Of a DNA stretch of 64,000 nt, positions 10,098 to 24,500 are shown in pieces; within the stretch, counting starts at the first letter, position 1; every line of letters begins with the position of its first letter. The notes under the pieces were generated by a model. It did not search any database. It had not been told where the DNA came from and saw only the letters and a list, made by a program, of their open reading frames with translations. This DNA comes from Candidula unifasciata. Lineage: Eukaryota > Mollusca > Gastropoda > Stylommatophora > Geomitridae. The stretch is taken from assembly GCA_905116865.2 (NCBI GenBank), contig CAJHNH020000849.1, positions 224,147-288,146 on the forward strand, in the 5' to 3' direction. A program made the translations under genes and the position numbers.

Positions 10098-11682
10098 GAT
10101 CATAATGATGTAGACATCAGGGATGCAGTTAGAAAGGAGTTAGCTGGCACCTTGAAGAATATGCATTATGAAGACATGATACAAGTGGAAGATATCAAAC
10201 AAATTTTGAAAAAAGCAAAAGACACTGCACCAGGGCCTGATCGGGTCAGGTATAGCCACATGAAGGCTTTGAGCGATGTAGACCTGGCAGAGATGGCCGA
10301 CTGTTTTAACCAGAGTATTAAGACAGCATCAGTACCGCAAGACTGGGTGCACAGCTATCTAATCCCACTACCAAAACCTTTTAAAGATCATTCTAAGTTT
10401 AGTGGTTTTAGAATCATCACCTTACAAAACACATTTGGGAAGGTCTTGGAGAAGATACCTGCTGTAAAGCTACAAGAATGTTTGGAAAGGGGGAAGCTTG
10501 TCCCAAGAGGTCTGGGAAGTTACAGGCCAGGAATGGACACTTGGGCAAATGAGGCCACTTTTGCTTTTGACGTCTATGAAGGGTTCCAGAACAGACAGGA
10601 AACTATGGCGGTAGGACTGGATCTCGAGGATGCTTATAACAGAGTGAGATGTAACAACTTAATGACAGCACTGAAGGAGAAGGAGGTCAATCCATCACGT
10701 CGGGTTGCTCTCCGATTGGGCTCATGGACGTCAGAACCATGCACTTTGGCCCCAGGACTGCCACAGGGATCCGCCATCTCGCCTGTGCTCTTCAACGTGT
10801 ATACGAGCAAGATTGCAACCCTAGAAGCACCAGGAGTTGGAAGGATACTGACTTTTGTGGATGATATTCTTGCATATAGGCAGGGAGAGAGAGGGAACAA
10901 ACAGCACGGGAGCTACAAGTGACGGTAGACAAAGTGACTGAGTGGTGTACAGAAATGTCGTCCACTCGGAAAAGGCGTCTGTTTTGTGGTGTTCTCTGGA
11001 CAACAAAATCGTTAAAACTAATGTCCCAAGTCTCACGATAGATGGTAGAGACGTCAACAGAGAGAGCAAACTGAAGTATCTGGGAATTACATTTGACAGG
11101 AGCCTGCCATTTAAGGACCATGTGGAGAGTGTTGTGACGAGATGCCAAAAAGGACTTAGTGCACTCAAGACTATGACTGCAATTGACATAGAGCAGAGAA
11201 TGCTTTTCACACTATATCAGCACCTGATCCTGTCAGTGGTTGATTATGGCCTGGGACTGCTTACCGTCTCAAAGAGTCAGATGGACAAACTAGAGTGCAC
11301 ACAGAACGCGGCTATGCGGGTCATTCTGGGTTGCACCAGAGACACCCCAGTGGTGAGTATGCGATATATCATTGGTTTGCCGACGGTTGCAGGTAGGCAC
11401 AAGGTGCTGCAGGCAAAGTCATATCTCAGGATAGCTGCAGACACAGACCACCCTCTGCATGAAGCTCTGGGTGCAGTTAAGGATCAGCGGCTGATAAGAG
11501 GGAGGTCATGGATGGCTCAGGCAGAAGTCACAATCAGACAGGTTTGCATCCTTGAGAACATAAGGCGAGGAGACGAGTGGGTCAAAGTGCCACCTGAACA
11601 GTCAGACTTGTGTAGGGTCATCATCACACTGAGCCGGGAATGCAGAGACTGGCCAGCAGGTGCCACAGAGGTGGAAATTTAG
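10098..11682 (+). pseudogene. LINE reverse transcriptase, broken
   Basis: The RT copies element RNA onto nicked target DNA. Seen in order: the APGPDRVRYSHMK block, the LIPLPKP block, GLDLEDAYNRV (motif A Asp), GLPQGSAISPVLFNVY (motif B) and FVDDIL (motif C, the usual YADD changed to FVDD), then the KYLGITFD thumb region and a long C-terminal extension. Frameshifts occur near 10900 and 10960, and a TAG at 11680-11682 separates it from RNase H in the same frame. Confidence 0.88.
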
Positions 11683-11712
11683 CATTTAATAGTAGATAAT
11701 GCTCGCTCAGAG

Positions 11713-11891
11713 GATTTGATCATTTACACAGATGGTTCAGTGTTAAGAGGCAAAAAATGTGCTTGGGGCTTCTTGGCAAAAGTTAATGGTCGACGTTTGG
11801 TGCAGGAGAGCCTAGCATATGATACCACAACATCCAGCTTAAGAATAGAGGTGGAGGCGGTCACTGCAGCTTTCCGCTGGCTAGAGAACAC

Positions 11892-11945
<54 letters not shown>

Positions 11946-12194
11946 GATTCTGATTCAGAAAGCATGCTGAGGAAGATCAGAACAGGTATGCTTCGTGCAA
12001 AGTGGTATGCTTCGCTGCGGAGGACACGAGTGAGGAGTATTGTCTGGATTTTTTCACCGGGTAACGCCGGTGTGTTGGGAAATGAACAGGCGGACAGATT
12101 GGCTAGCTCTGCTCAACTTGGTGGAATACTGATACATGATAAGGCAGAAGTGGTTAGTACTTTGTGGGAGAGCGTGTATAATTCGGAGGAGTAG
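11713..12194 (+). pseudogene. LINE RNase H domain interrupted by (CA)n
   Basis: RNase H motifs are present: IIYTDGSV (first Asp), RIEVEAVTAAFRWLE (Glu) and GVLGNEQADRLA (last Asp). A CA microsatellite at 11892-11942 splits the domain and shifts the frame, so the second half reads from 11943 in another frame. Confidence 0.85.
11892..11942. repeat. (CA)n microsatellite inside RNase H
   Basis: About 25 uninterrupted ca units replace the linker between the Glu-containing helix and the next strand of RNase H. Confidence 0.95.
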
Positions 12195-12417
12195 ATGGAT
12201 CACCACAGTCTGGGGAGAATGATGCAGTTGGGGGTGACAAGAGGTTCTGGCAGAAGCTCGAGGCTCTGAGGAATTTCAAGACGGACGTTTAATCAGAACG
12301 CTACTGGCACCTTTAGTATCGGAACTCTTCGCTGGCTGCTGAAGCTAGGGACGGAGCGCCTATGGGAATGCCCGAGTGCTGTGATGTCGGTTCTTGAATC
12401 AAATCAAATCAATCATT

Positions 12418-12846
12418 TACAAGATTGTTGATTGTTGAATTAAGAATCGACATCATATCACCTGGGACACTCCCATAAGCGCTCCGTTCCCATCTTCAGC
12501 AGCAAGCGAATTACAATTCCGATGACATCAGTAACTGTAAACCCGTCTCGTCCTTTCCCTGAGTGTTGAGCGTCGACCAGATCCCCTGGTAACTCCTCGC
12601 AGCGCCATTCTCCTCAGACCGCAATGTGCCTCAGCACTGTTCGCTCGCTCCCAGTGAGCCCTCACAGCATCCAGCCTGTCATACGTCAGTTTACCACCAA
12701 GCGGTGCAGAACCGGCTAGTCTATCTGCCTGCTCATTTCCCAACACACCCGGTATAACCCGAAGAAAGTATCCAAAGAATGCTAACTACCCGAGACCTCT
12801 GAAGTGATGCTTGCCACTCTTCGTGGAGCATGCCTGGCTCCAGCTT
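12418..12846 (-). pseudogene. LINE RNase H C-terminal fragment, inverted (unit 1)
   Basis: The minus strand reads LGNEQADRLAGSAPLGGKL...GLRRMALRGVTRGSGRRSTLRERTRR, matching the RNase H end of the LINE at 12070-12290. It meets the plus-strand 3' end tail to tail near 12410. The N-terminal half of RNase H is missing. Confidence 0.8.
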
Positions 12847-13272
12847 TCTCAACATGCTCTGCTAGTCAGTTACAATCACGGCATGTATGTGCGGCTGTTT
12901 CTCCTCACCCAGCTTCCCCTCCACAACTTGCTGGCTCAGGCAGTCTAAAAATATTCAACCATCACCTTATCATGTCAGGGGGTGGGCGCACAGTAGGTGG
13001 CTAGGGTTACTCTCTGACGGCAGGTGGGCAGTAAGCAAGTACGGTTAGAATGTAAAGACAAGTTAGCAAGAGATAATTAAGGTTAAAATTTGAAGATAAG
13101 GTAACATGTAGATAAGGTAAACATGTAAAGGCGGGTGAAGCAGAAGTGGGGAAGGTTACAGGTAGACAGCAGTAATCAAAGGGTAAGTTTGGCTAAAGGT
13201 GGCGTCATGTCATAAAGCGGTGGTACAGGAGCAGTCTGTCAGTATACAAGCATAGTCGTCAGAGACAGAACA

Positions 13273-13314
13273 TTAGTAGTAGTAGTAGTAGTATAGTAGT
13301 AGTAGTAGTATTAA

Positions 13315-13379
<65 letters not shown>

Positions 13380-13393
13380 TAGTAGTAGTAGTA

Positions 13394-13444
<51 letters not shown>

Positions 13445-13475
13445 AAGTAGTATTAGAAGTAGTAGTAGTAATAGT

Positions 13476-13538
<63 letters not shown>

Positions 13539-13562
13539 TAGTAGTAGAAGTAGTAGTAGTAT

Positions 13563-13599
<37 letters not shown>

Positions 13600-13600
13600 T

Positions 13601-13653
<53 letters not shown>

Positions 13654-13672
13654 TGTTGTTGTTGTAGTAGTT

Positions 13673-13738
<66 letters not shown>

Positions 13739-13790
13739 TAGTAGTAGTATTGTAGTAGTAGTAGTAGTAGTATAGCAGTAGTAAATTTTA
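13273..13790. repeat. (AGT)n tract, unit 1
   Basis: Long AGT/ACT trinucleotide tract with occasional tag, att and tgt interruptions. The poly-Tyr/Thr/Leu frames on the minus strand are artefacts. Confidence 0.97.
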
Positions 13791-14565
13791 CCCCACAAGG
13801 ACATCACACAAGTGATAAACACCAGATGACACAAAGTGCCACCATGTGGATGAGGATCACCGGTGGAAAGGTCCCAGAAACCACGTGCAGCGATTAGACC
13901 ATATTTATGGCCGGGCTATTTTGCGGTCCCTGGCAACATCTAGGACGGGGCTTCGATATAACAAAAAAATTGCATCCCACAGGGGGATGGCCGGAATTGA
14001 GACCGAACATGATGATGACTGCCACTAATCTTCGTTGCTTGGACGATGCTTTATTGATTTATTGACTAGTAATTTGTCAGTATGTCACAGATTGTTGATG
14101 TCTATGAACATCTTTCAACGCTTCTATCACGCCCGTACAGCTTATATCAAGAGTGTGTTATGAATATAAGACCTACATAGAATTTCAGCTGTCTGTGGCG
14201 GTCCGACAACTCATAAATATGATTTCGTGGCCGGAAATATTCTAGTTACGTCCCTTATAACTAACATCAGCACAAGGGAACTCACAATCTTATGCGGGTA
14301 CAGGGGCCCAGTGCTTGAGAGAAAATAATAATAAGAGTAGATGGATCACCACAGTCTGGGGAGAATGATGCAGTTGGGGGTGACAAGAGGTTCTGGCAGA
14401 AGCTCGAGGCTCTGAGGAATTTCAAGACGGACGTTTAATCAGAACGCTACTGGCACCTTTAGTATCGGAACTCTTCGCTGGCTGCTGAAGCTAGGGACGG
14501 AGCGCCTATGGGAATGCCCGAGTGCTGTGATGTCGGTTCTTGAATCAAATCAAATCAATCATTTA

Positions 14566-15000
14566 CAAGATTGTTGATTGTTGAATTAAGAATCGACATC
14601 ATATCACCTGGGACACTCTCATAAGCGCTCCGTTCCCATCTTCAGCAGCAAGCGAATTACAATTCCGATGACATCAGTAACTGTAAACCCGTCTCGTCCT
14701 TTCCCTGAGTGTTGAGCGTCGACCAGATTCCCTGGTAACTCCTCGCAGCGCCATTCTCCTCAGACCGCAATGTGCCTCCGCACTGTTCGCTCGCTCCCAG
14801 TGAGCCCTCACAGCATCCAGCCTGTCATACGTCAGTTTACCACCAAGCGGTGCAGAACCGGCTAGTCTATCTGCCTGCTCATTTCCCAACACACCGGTAT
14901 AACCCGAAGAAAGTATCCAAAGAATGCTAACTACCCGAGACCTCTGAAGTGATGCTTGCCACTCTTCGTGGAGCATGCCTGGCTCCAGCTTTCTCAACAT
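14566..15000 (-). pseudogene. LINE RNase H C-terminal fragment, inverted (unit 2)
   Basis: Second copy of the inverted fragment. Here the frame is longer (MLRKLEPGMLHEEW... through GNEQADRLA to RRVYSY) because one base missing relative to unit 1 restores the frame around the STGYTGV region. Confidence 0.8.
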
Positions 15001-15417
15001 GCTCTGCTAGTCAGTTACAATCACGGCATGTATGTGCGGCTGTTTCTCCTCACCCAGCTTCCCCTCCACAACTTGCTGGCTCAGGCAGTCTAAAAATATT
15101 CAACCATCACCTTATCATGTCAGGGGGTGGGCGCACAGTAGGTGGCTAGGGTTACTCTCTGACGGCAGGTGGGCAGTAAGCAAGTACGGTTAGAATGTAA
15201 AGACAAGTTAGCAAGAGATAATTAAGGTTAAAATTTGAAGATAAGGTAAACATGTAGATAAGGTAAACATGTAAAGGCGGGTGAAGCAGAAGTGGGGAAG
15301 GTTACAGGTAGACAGCAGTAATCAAAGGGTAAGTTTGGCTAAAGGTGGCGTCATGTCATAAAGCGGTGGTACAGGAGCAGTCTGTCAGTATACAAGCATA
15401 GTCGTCAGAGACAGAAC

Positions 15418-16312
<895 letters not shown>

Positions 16313-17102
16313 AAATTTTACCCCACAAGGACATCACACAAGTGATAAACACCAGATGACACAAAGTGCCACCATGTGGATGAGGATCACCGGTGGAAAG
16401 GTCCCAGAAACCACGTGCAGCGATTAGACCATATTTATGGGCGGGCTATTTTGCGGTCCCTGGCAACATCTAGGACGGGGGGCTTCGATATAACAAAAAA
16501 ATTGCATCCCACAGGGGGATGGCCGGAATTGAGACCGAACATGATGATGACTGCCACTAATCTTCGTTGCTTGGACGATGCTTTATTGATTTATTGACTA
16601 GTAATTTGTCAGTATGTCACAGATTGTTGATGTCTATGAAACATCTTTCAACGCTTCTATCACGCCCGTACAGCTTATATCAAGAGTGTGGTTATGAATA
16701 TAAAGACCTACATAGAATTTCAGCTGGCTGTGGCGCGGTCCGACAACTCATAAATATGATTTCGTGGCCGGAAATATTCTAGTTACGTCCCTTATAACTA
16801 ACATCAGCACAAGGGAACTCACAATCTTATGCGGGTACAGGGGCCCAGTGCTTGAGAGAAAATAATAATAAGAGTAGATGGATCACCACAGTCTGGGGAG
16901 AATGATGCAGTTGGGGGTGACAAGAGGTTCTGGCAGAAGCTCGAGGCTCTGAGGAATTTCAAGACGGACGTTTAATCAGAAACGCTACTGGCACCTTTAG
17001 TATCGGAACTCTTCGCTGGCTGCTGAAGCTAGGGACGGAGCGCCTATGGGAATGCCCGAGTGCTGTGATGTCGGTTCTTGAATCAAATCAAATCAATCAT
17101 TT

Positions 17103-17542
17103 ACAAGATTGTTGATTGTTGAATTAAGAATCGACATCATATCACCTGGGACACTCCCATAAGCGCTCCGTTCCCATCTTCAGCAGCAAGCGAATTACAA
17201 TTCCGATGACATCAGTAACTGTAAACCCGTCTCTCGTCCTTTCCCTGAGTGTTGAGAGCGTCGACCAGATTCCCTGGTAACTCCTCGCAGCGCCATTCTC
17301 CTCAGACCGCAATGTGCCTCCGCACTGTTCGCTCGCTCCCAGTGAGCCCTCACAGCATCCAGCCTGTCATACGTCAGTTTACCACCAAGCGGTGCAGAAC
17401 CGGCTAGTCTATCTGCCTGCTCATTTCCCAACACACCGGTATAACCCGAAGAAAGTATCCAAAGAATGCTAACTACCCGAGACCTCTGAAGTGATGCTTG
17501 CCACTCTTCGTGGAGCATGCCTGGCTCTAGCTTTCTCAACAT
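17103..17542 (-). pseudogene. LINE RNase H C-terminal fragment, inverted (unit 3)
   Basis: Third copy. It carries small insertions ('gtctctcgtcc', 'tgagagcgtc') that change the last residues of the frame relative to unit 2. Confidence 0.8.
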
Positions 17543-17960
17543 GCTCTGCTAGTCAGTTACAATCACGGCATGTATGTGCGGCTGTTTCTCCTCACCCAGC
17601 TTCCCCTCCACAACTTGCTGGCTCAGGCAGTCTAAAAATATTCAACCATCACCTTATCATGTCAGGGGGTGGGCGCACAGTAGGTGGCTAGGGTTTACTC
17701 TCTGACGGCAGTGGGCAGTAAGCAAGTACGGTTAGAATGTAAAGACAAGTTAGCAAGAGATAATTAAGGTTGAAATTTGAAGATAAGGTAACATGTAGAT
17801 AAGGTAAACATGTAAAGGCGGGTGAAGCAGAAGTGGGGAAGGTTACAGGTAGACAGCAGTAATCAAAGGGTAAGTTTGGCTAAAGGTGGCGTCATGTCAT
17901 AAAGCGGTGGTACAGGAGCAGTCTGTCAGTATACAAGCATAGTCGTCAGAGACAGAACAT

Positions 17961-18516
<556 letters not shown>

Positions 18517-18849
18517 GATGAACTGCCACTAATCTTCGTTGCTTGGACGATGCTTTATTGATTTATTGACTAGTAATTTGTCAGTATGTCACAGATTGTT
18601 GATGTCTATGAACATCTTTCAACGCTTCTATCACGCCCGTACAGCTTATATCAAGAGTGTGTTATGAATATAAGACCTACATAGAATATTCAGCTGGCTG
18701 TGGCGGTCCGACAACTCATAAATATGATTTCGTGGCCGGAAATATTATAGTTACGTCCCTTATAACTAACATCAGCACAAGGGAACTCACAATCTTATGC
18801 GGGTACAGGGGCCCAGTGCTTGAGAGAAAATAATAATTTTAAAATTCAA

Positions 18850-19200
18850 TTACCGCCCCTCAAGCATATCGTTAAATACGAACAGAGATGAAATGCCTTA
18901 GAAGAGCTGCAGGAGTTTCAAGGAAAGACAGAATACGAAATCATGAAATCAGACGAATGCTAGGAATAAAGCCAGTCTTTCAGGTCATCAAAGAACAACA
19001 AATGAAGTGGTTTGGACACCTAACAAGAATGCCCTGTTACTATCCGCCACAGCGAGCCACACTAAAACGTTACAACGGGTATAGAGCGAGTGGAAGACCT
19101 CGGAAAATATGGAGTGATGGCATTAAGAACAGCCTTACAGAAATGAACATCAGTCTTAATAGTGCTCTTGACAGAGCTCATCAACGAACATTTCGATGAG
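18850..19200 (+). pseudogene. Non-LTR retrotransposon C-terminal fragment
   Basis: The frame KCLRRAAGVSRKDRIRNHEIRRMLGIKP followed by QMKWFGHLTRMP and YRASGRPRKIWSDGI is the C-terminal domain downstream of the RT in a second LINE type, distinct from the RNase H type at 8.9 kb. The N-terminal RT is absent. Confidence 0.75.
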
Positions 19201-19396
19201 GTACAAGGTGGAAGAGAAGAAGAAGAAGAAGGATTCGCTAAATTCAGATGTGTTGGGCAGAAAGGTACAGATATCGCAGCCTAGCTGTGAATCCCAACAC
19301 AACGTGCTGACCAATCTAGAAAGGGCGAATACAGCAGAAGAAAGATTATTCTGTCTTTTCAGTGTTGATTCTCATATTATTCATTTTACATTCTTT

Positions 19397-19443
<47 letters not shown>

Positions 19444-19444
19444 G
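19397..19444. repeat. (GTTA)n microsatellite
   Basis: Twelve gtta units in a row. Confidence 0.97.
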
Positions 19445-19699
19445 GGTTATCATCATTGCACTCCGGGCATGTCCATAGGTGCTCAGATCCTCCCCTCAGT
19501 ATGAACCCCAACGTCCGATGGCTAATAGTACCAGTTCTATGTTGATTAACAAGTCTTCCGGCGTGTCTGCTGTGCGTCTCGTTTTTTTGCTATGCCGATC
19601 TTAATTCCCAAGTCTGCCATTCTGGCGAGTGATGTGGATTCACTGCCACCAAAGTGCTCTATCGTTCCTCTATTCTTCGAACATGGCTGTGAGATGTTG

Positions 19700-20620
19700 C
19701 ACTGACATTGGATGACACCGCCTTGATAGCGATAAGTCAGAAAGAACTACAGGAATTGACAGACGTCGTGGTAAGGTTAGCTTGCGTATCCTTTACAGGA
19801 CGTTGCAGAACCAACCCCAGCAGCCCCTGGTTGTTGTGTAGTTTCTCTAGGCAAATTTACGTCCAGTACTTATATGTGGTGGTAGAGAGTAATAAAATGG
19901 GCCTCGGTTTGAATAATGGAAATACAGTGGTAATGGTGATTTGCAAGAAAAGATTAGTGCCAAAATATATAATAAAAGTCAAAGGCGTTATTTTATGACA
20001 ATTACAGAGATTTAAGTATCTAGGCACACGGATAACAACTAATGGAAGATATATCACAGAGATAAAGAATATAACTGGACAGGTAGAAACTGCATTTTAC
20101 AACATGAAGAACATTTTATGAAATAAATCAATGCCATTGGAGGCTAGGAAAAGAATTCTAGCATGATTTTTAGAGCCAATTTTAACATATGGCTGAGACG
20201 CCTGGGCAATTAATTAACAAACCTAACAATAGGGCCTATATTGAGGCCTCAGAGATGTGGCTTTACAGAAGAGTCCCTAAAATTCCTCAGAAAGTTAAAA
20301 AGAGCAACCCAGATGTTTTGAAAGAGGTGAGCGCCACAGGACAACTTATCACAAACATCAGAAGGAGACAGTCATCATTATTTGTTCACGTTATGGGAAG
20401 AGAGAAAATGGAAGAAGTTGGGCCACTGGGAAGATATGTGGAAAGAGAGACAGTGGAAGACAGCATGAGAAGATTCTTGACAGTTTTTATTGGGTCAAGG
20501 GTGGGTGTCAGCACACGAACTGATACACGCAGTTGCGGATCGCAGATTGTGGAACGACATGATCGCCCACACCAGTCGGCGAGACCCTATGATGATGAAT
20601 GTCAATAGGAAGACAGAAGT
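19700..20620 (+). pseudogene. Non-LTR RT C-terminal half, decayed
   Basis: DDTALIAISQKELQEL (motif C tail) at 19708 is followed by a YLGTRITTNG-type thumb block near 20015, a LTYG-type block near 20190, EASEMWLYRRV at 20238 and RRRQSSLFVHVMGREKME at 20362, with several stops and frame changes. The same family occurs at 55508-55830 on minus (RKGQSSFFGHVMRRRK). Confidence 0.75.
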
Positions 20621-21420
20621 AGAACCTAAATATAGCAACATAGTGTGCAACGGCATTAAACATGCATCTGAGTTTTAATATCTGGAAACAACATTCACCG
20701 ATGATGGGAAAGTGGAGAAGGAAATAAGCATCTGATGCAGTAAAACAGACCAAGTATTGGGACAGCTAGCCCCCGTTCAGTGAACGAGACAATTCCAATC
20801 AGCCAGCACTTAGAAATGTCTCATAGAAAATTCATTCCCACTCTAAGTTCCCAGTGCCAGACATGTTCACTCACAACAAATCAGACATGTGATAAACATG
20901 CTATGTGTGATTCGTTGGCACAGGAGCGGAGCAACGATGGGGTGACCCGTTTGCTATGAAGCTGAAACTAAGACTACCAGACTACCAGACAAGAACATTA
21001 GTAACCATGGGGAGAAAAACAGATTATGAGAATGGCTGCAGGCGTGACCAGAAGAGACAAAAACAAGAATGAGGTCACAAGAGTGCAAGTTGGCATCAAA
21101 CCAATTCTAAACTACTCACAAAGACGGCAAATCAAATGGACTGCAGAAGGAATTCCCTGTTCCACCATGCCATTTAAGGAATACACTAAAATATCGGTGC
21201 AAGCCAAACCTTATGGGTCGCTACAACAGACATCACACATCATTGCAGGTATAGATAATATATTTCAAGCGAACGAAAGAAGAAGATACACGAAAAGAAA
21301 AGGATGTAAAGCATGAATTAGACCAAGAACAATATGGCAAGATTACATCAGATAAACTCGACAACAGCGCAAAATGTCAATGGTAGAGGCGGCCAAAAAA
21401 ACAAGAAGAAGAACAATATA
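20600..21420 (+). pseudogene. LINE C-terminal remnants with interposed short repeat
   Basis: The block at 20600-20790 resembles 25390-25560 (both carry 'aatgtcaataggaaga' and 'ggaacaacattcaccga'-type sequence). MRMAAGVTRRDKNKNEV at 21026 matches the MKCLRRAAGVSRKDRI block at 18888. Between them, 20920-20990 ('gggtgacccgtttgctatga') recurs at 51380-51420. Confidence 0.6.
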
Positions 21421-21583
21421 TCTCACTCGACACTTCAAGTGTACAAGAGGATGTGTAGAAAAACATATATAATTTGTTCCGTGTGTTGAACGTTGAAACT
21501 TTTTGATAAGACAGGAAGTAGTTAGGGGGAGGAGACAAAACTAGTAAGACATTATCTGTTGTGGTCCCACGGCTGACGACCTG

Positions 21584-24500
21584 ATGTCCCTCTACGGAGA
21601 GAAACCCATGGACACCGACAACAGAGATGCCATCGCTAGGGGTCTGGTGGATATTTTAAAACCTGCTGTTGAAGAGATCGACAACAGGGTGCAGGATGTC
21701 AGGTAGTCTGTTCCATTCCATTCTCTAACATGTCATGTGATTGGCGCAGGTACATTATAGTTATACTATTACTATGAATTGTCCAATTACTCAAATTTAA
21801 TGATATAATTTAATAATTTTATAAAAATTATGAAAACTTAACTATCATTTAGAGGCGATAAAACTAAATCCAATAACCTTTCATTCAGTGAATTATCTGC
21901 GTCATTTAAATATCCTGAGAATAACGGTCCTAAATTATCGAGCCGGAAAATAGACCCTAACAGGGCCTCAGTCACGTGTCAATTGCGCACTTCCGTCGTC
22001 TTCCGCCACTGCCGAGAGTATCCCATACGCCGCTCACGCGGCGTAGATTGGGGCTAAACTAGATGGCTAGGACTCATGAGCAGCAGCTACTGCATCTCCT
22101 GCAGCTTCCTTCGTTGTATATGCTCGTGAGTCCTATCCGTCTAGTTTAGCCCCAATCCACTCCGCATGAGCGGCATGGGGGATACTCTCGGCAGTGGCGG
22201 ATGTTCGCAAGTTGGCCGTGGCATTATAGTCCCTGGAAGTGCGCAATTGACATGTGACTGAGGCCCTGTTAGGGTATATTTTCCACCTTGATAATTTAGG
22301 ACCGTTATTCGGAGGATATCCGAGATTTCAGTATATGTTAGATATAGGGGCACTCTTCCGAATAACGATCCCTTATTATTCAAAGACAAAAAAATCCCTT
22401 TCAGGACCTCAAGAGGTCTCTAAAAGGGATGTTTTTGGCAGTAAATAATTTGGGACCAGTATTCGGAAGAGTGCCATCTACGTCCCCATATTATGGCCGC
22501 CAAACAAATACCCTAACAGGGCCTTAGTCATATTCAAATTGCAGAGTTCCTGCCGAGGAACAAATCGCGGCAAAACTAGGATTGCCTCAGAGTAACGGGT
22601 CAATATTATCGAGGGCAAACAAAAACTCCAACAGGGTGCCAGCCATTTGTTCATTGCAGGAAGTGCGCAATTGACAAGTGACTGAGGCTCATAAGGATAT
22701 TTTGCGGCCACCATCTTTTGTGCCCGTTGTTCGGAGGATAGCTTCCGTATTTTACACACGACTGAGGCCCTGTTAAGGTATTTGTTTAGCCACCATAATA
22801 TGGGGACGAAGATCGAAAGAGAGACTAGATGTATAAGAAGTAGGGATCCAAGTAAAGTTGTTATGTATTAGTATTAGGTTTTTCCTAACTCTAAATAATG
22901 ACAGATGCGTGACAAAAATGAGTTAATAATTAGGGATTTTAAAAAAAAAACACCCTCACTTTCAGTTGACCCTCACTTTCAGTTGACCCTCACTTTCAGT
23001 TGACCCTCAACATATGGTTAATAAAGTGCAGGCAGCTTTTTTGTTTTTTATCTCCCCCGAAACTAGGACCCAGAACCAACACTGGGATTTTAACCGTCCA
23101 AGATTGCAAAAATTTACAGTAGTCTTTGCGTAATGCAAAAAAAACAAACAACAAAAGTTTTATAACGTTTTACAATCTTCTGTCCAGGCACAGCCAGGTG
23201 GAGCTGCGACAACAGATTGACAGCTTTTGTGAAGGTATGTACAAATAGCATCTGACTTCTTTATTCTTCTTCTACTTTTTCTTCTTCTCCTCCTGTTTTT
23301 GATCTTCTGGTGAAGCATGGGAAATAACTCATTGTAAACTGATTCTGAGAGGTTGAGTTTTGTAGTTACAGTGTTCTACAGAATGAGGTTATCACTACCC
23401 CAACCTTCCCCAGTCTGGCCTCTTGCAATACATATGCCAGGTTACATTCTTAGTAATTTTATGTGTGTGTCCTGTCATCATTGTCAAGTGCCTTGCCGAC
23501 TGGCGAGGGCAGCACAACCTCTTTACACTCTGCGATCTGCAACTGCCTGTATCAGTTCAAACTTCTCGCTCTGTCTTCCTCTTTTTCCACAGATCTTTCT
23601 ATTGGTTATAATATGTTCTAGTTATCCCTCTTTTCATAAAATGACCAAAGAATGATGACTGTCTTTCTGATTTTTGTGATAAGTTGTTTTCCAGCTCTGA
23701 CCTTCCTTATTCAAGACATCTGGGTTGCTCTTTTTAGCTGTCCAGGTAATTCTAACGATTCTTCTGTAAAACCACATCTCTGAGACCTCAAGAAATAGTT
23801 TAGCTTGTTTATTAATTGTCCAGGCTTCTGTCTTGTTGGACCAACAGAGACTCGAACAGTGATGGGGACATTATCTAGGTCAGCCACTATTACTTCCTGA
23901 TGTCCATTTTAGGGTGGTCCAACCACTTCAGTGAAAAACATTCATTTCATCATTTCCAGCAAATTATCGTCAGTGTTTTTGTTTCCTAGACCTCAAGAAA
24001 ATCGCAGAGACTGATCCTGTGCCCTTGGAGCTGGAGCCGTACATGAAAAAGTTGAACAACTCCCGAAGACGCGTTATGTTGGTCAGCAGTATCTTACAGA
24101 ACGTACAGGTTCGTAATCTTATGTTTCGCTTAGTATTGTAGAGAATGTACAGGTTGATAGTGTTGTATTGATGTATCAGGGATCAGCTGGCGCATTAGGC
24201 ATTGGTAAAATATGGCATTCATTGTTGCTGTCCCCCCTCCCCCTAAAGTATAATTAAAACCATATATTGAGGAAATGTCAGGGATCGGATAGCATAGTGG
24301 TGGACATGGGTTATTAGAGAGATCTTAAAATATTACGTGGCTGTCTTGTCACAGATGCTACTGTCAGAGTGTGTCACTGCCATTGTGGTGTGTCACTACT
24401 GTCAGAGTATGCCAGTGCCGTTGTGGTGTGTCACTACTGTCAGAAGTGTCAGTGCCATCAGTTTTAATCATGCTGAATTGACTGGTAAAAAAAAAATCTT

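Larger units (their letters stand above)
8905..12405 (+). mobile_element. Decayed non-LTR retrotransposon (APE-RT-RNase H, I/Jockey-group type)
   Basis: Ordered remnants of one ORF2 are visible: apurinic-type endonuclease (8909-9885), reverse transcriptase (10098-11682) and RNase H (11716-12194), then a 3' end finishing at 'gaatgcccgagtgctgtgatgtcgg' near 12390. The presence of RNase H after the RT points to the I-like branch of the Jockey group. Breaks seen are an in-frame TGA at 9146-9148, a frameshift at 9600-9690, a SINE insertion at 9866, frameshifts near 10900 and 10960, TAG at 11680-11682, and a (CA)n expansion in RNase H. No ORF1 was seen upstream. Related fragments lie at 12405-18838, 30325-30425, 36640-37503 and 43490-44070. 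Confidence 0.88.
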
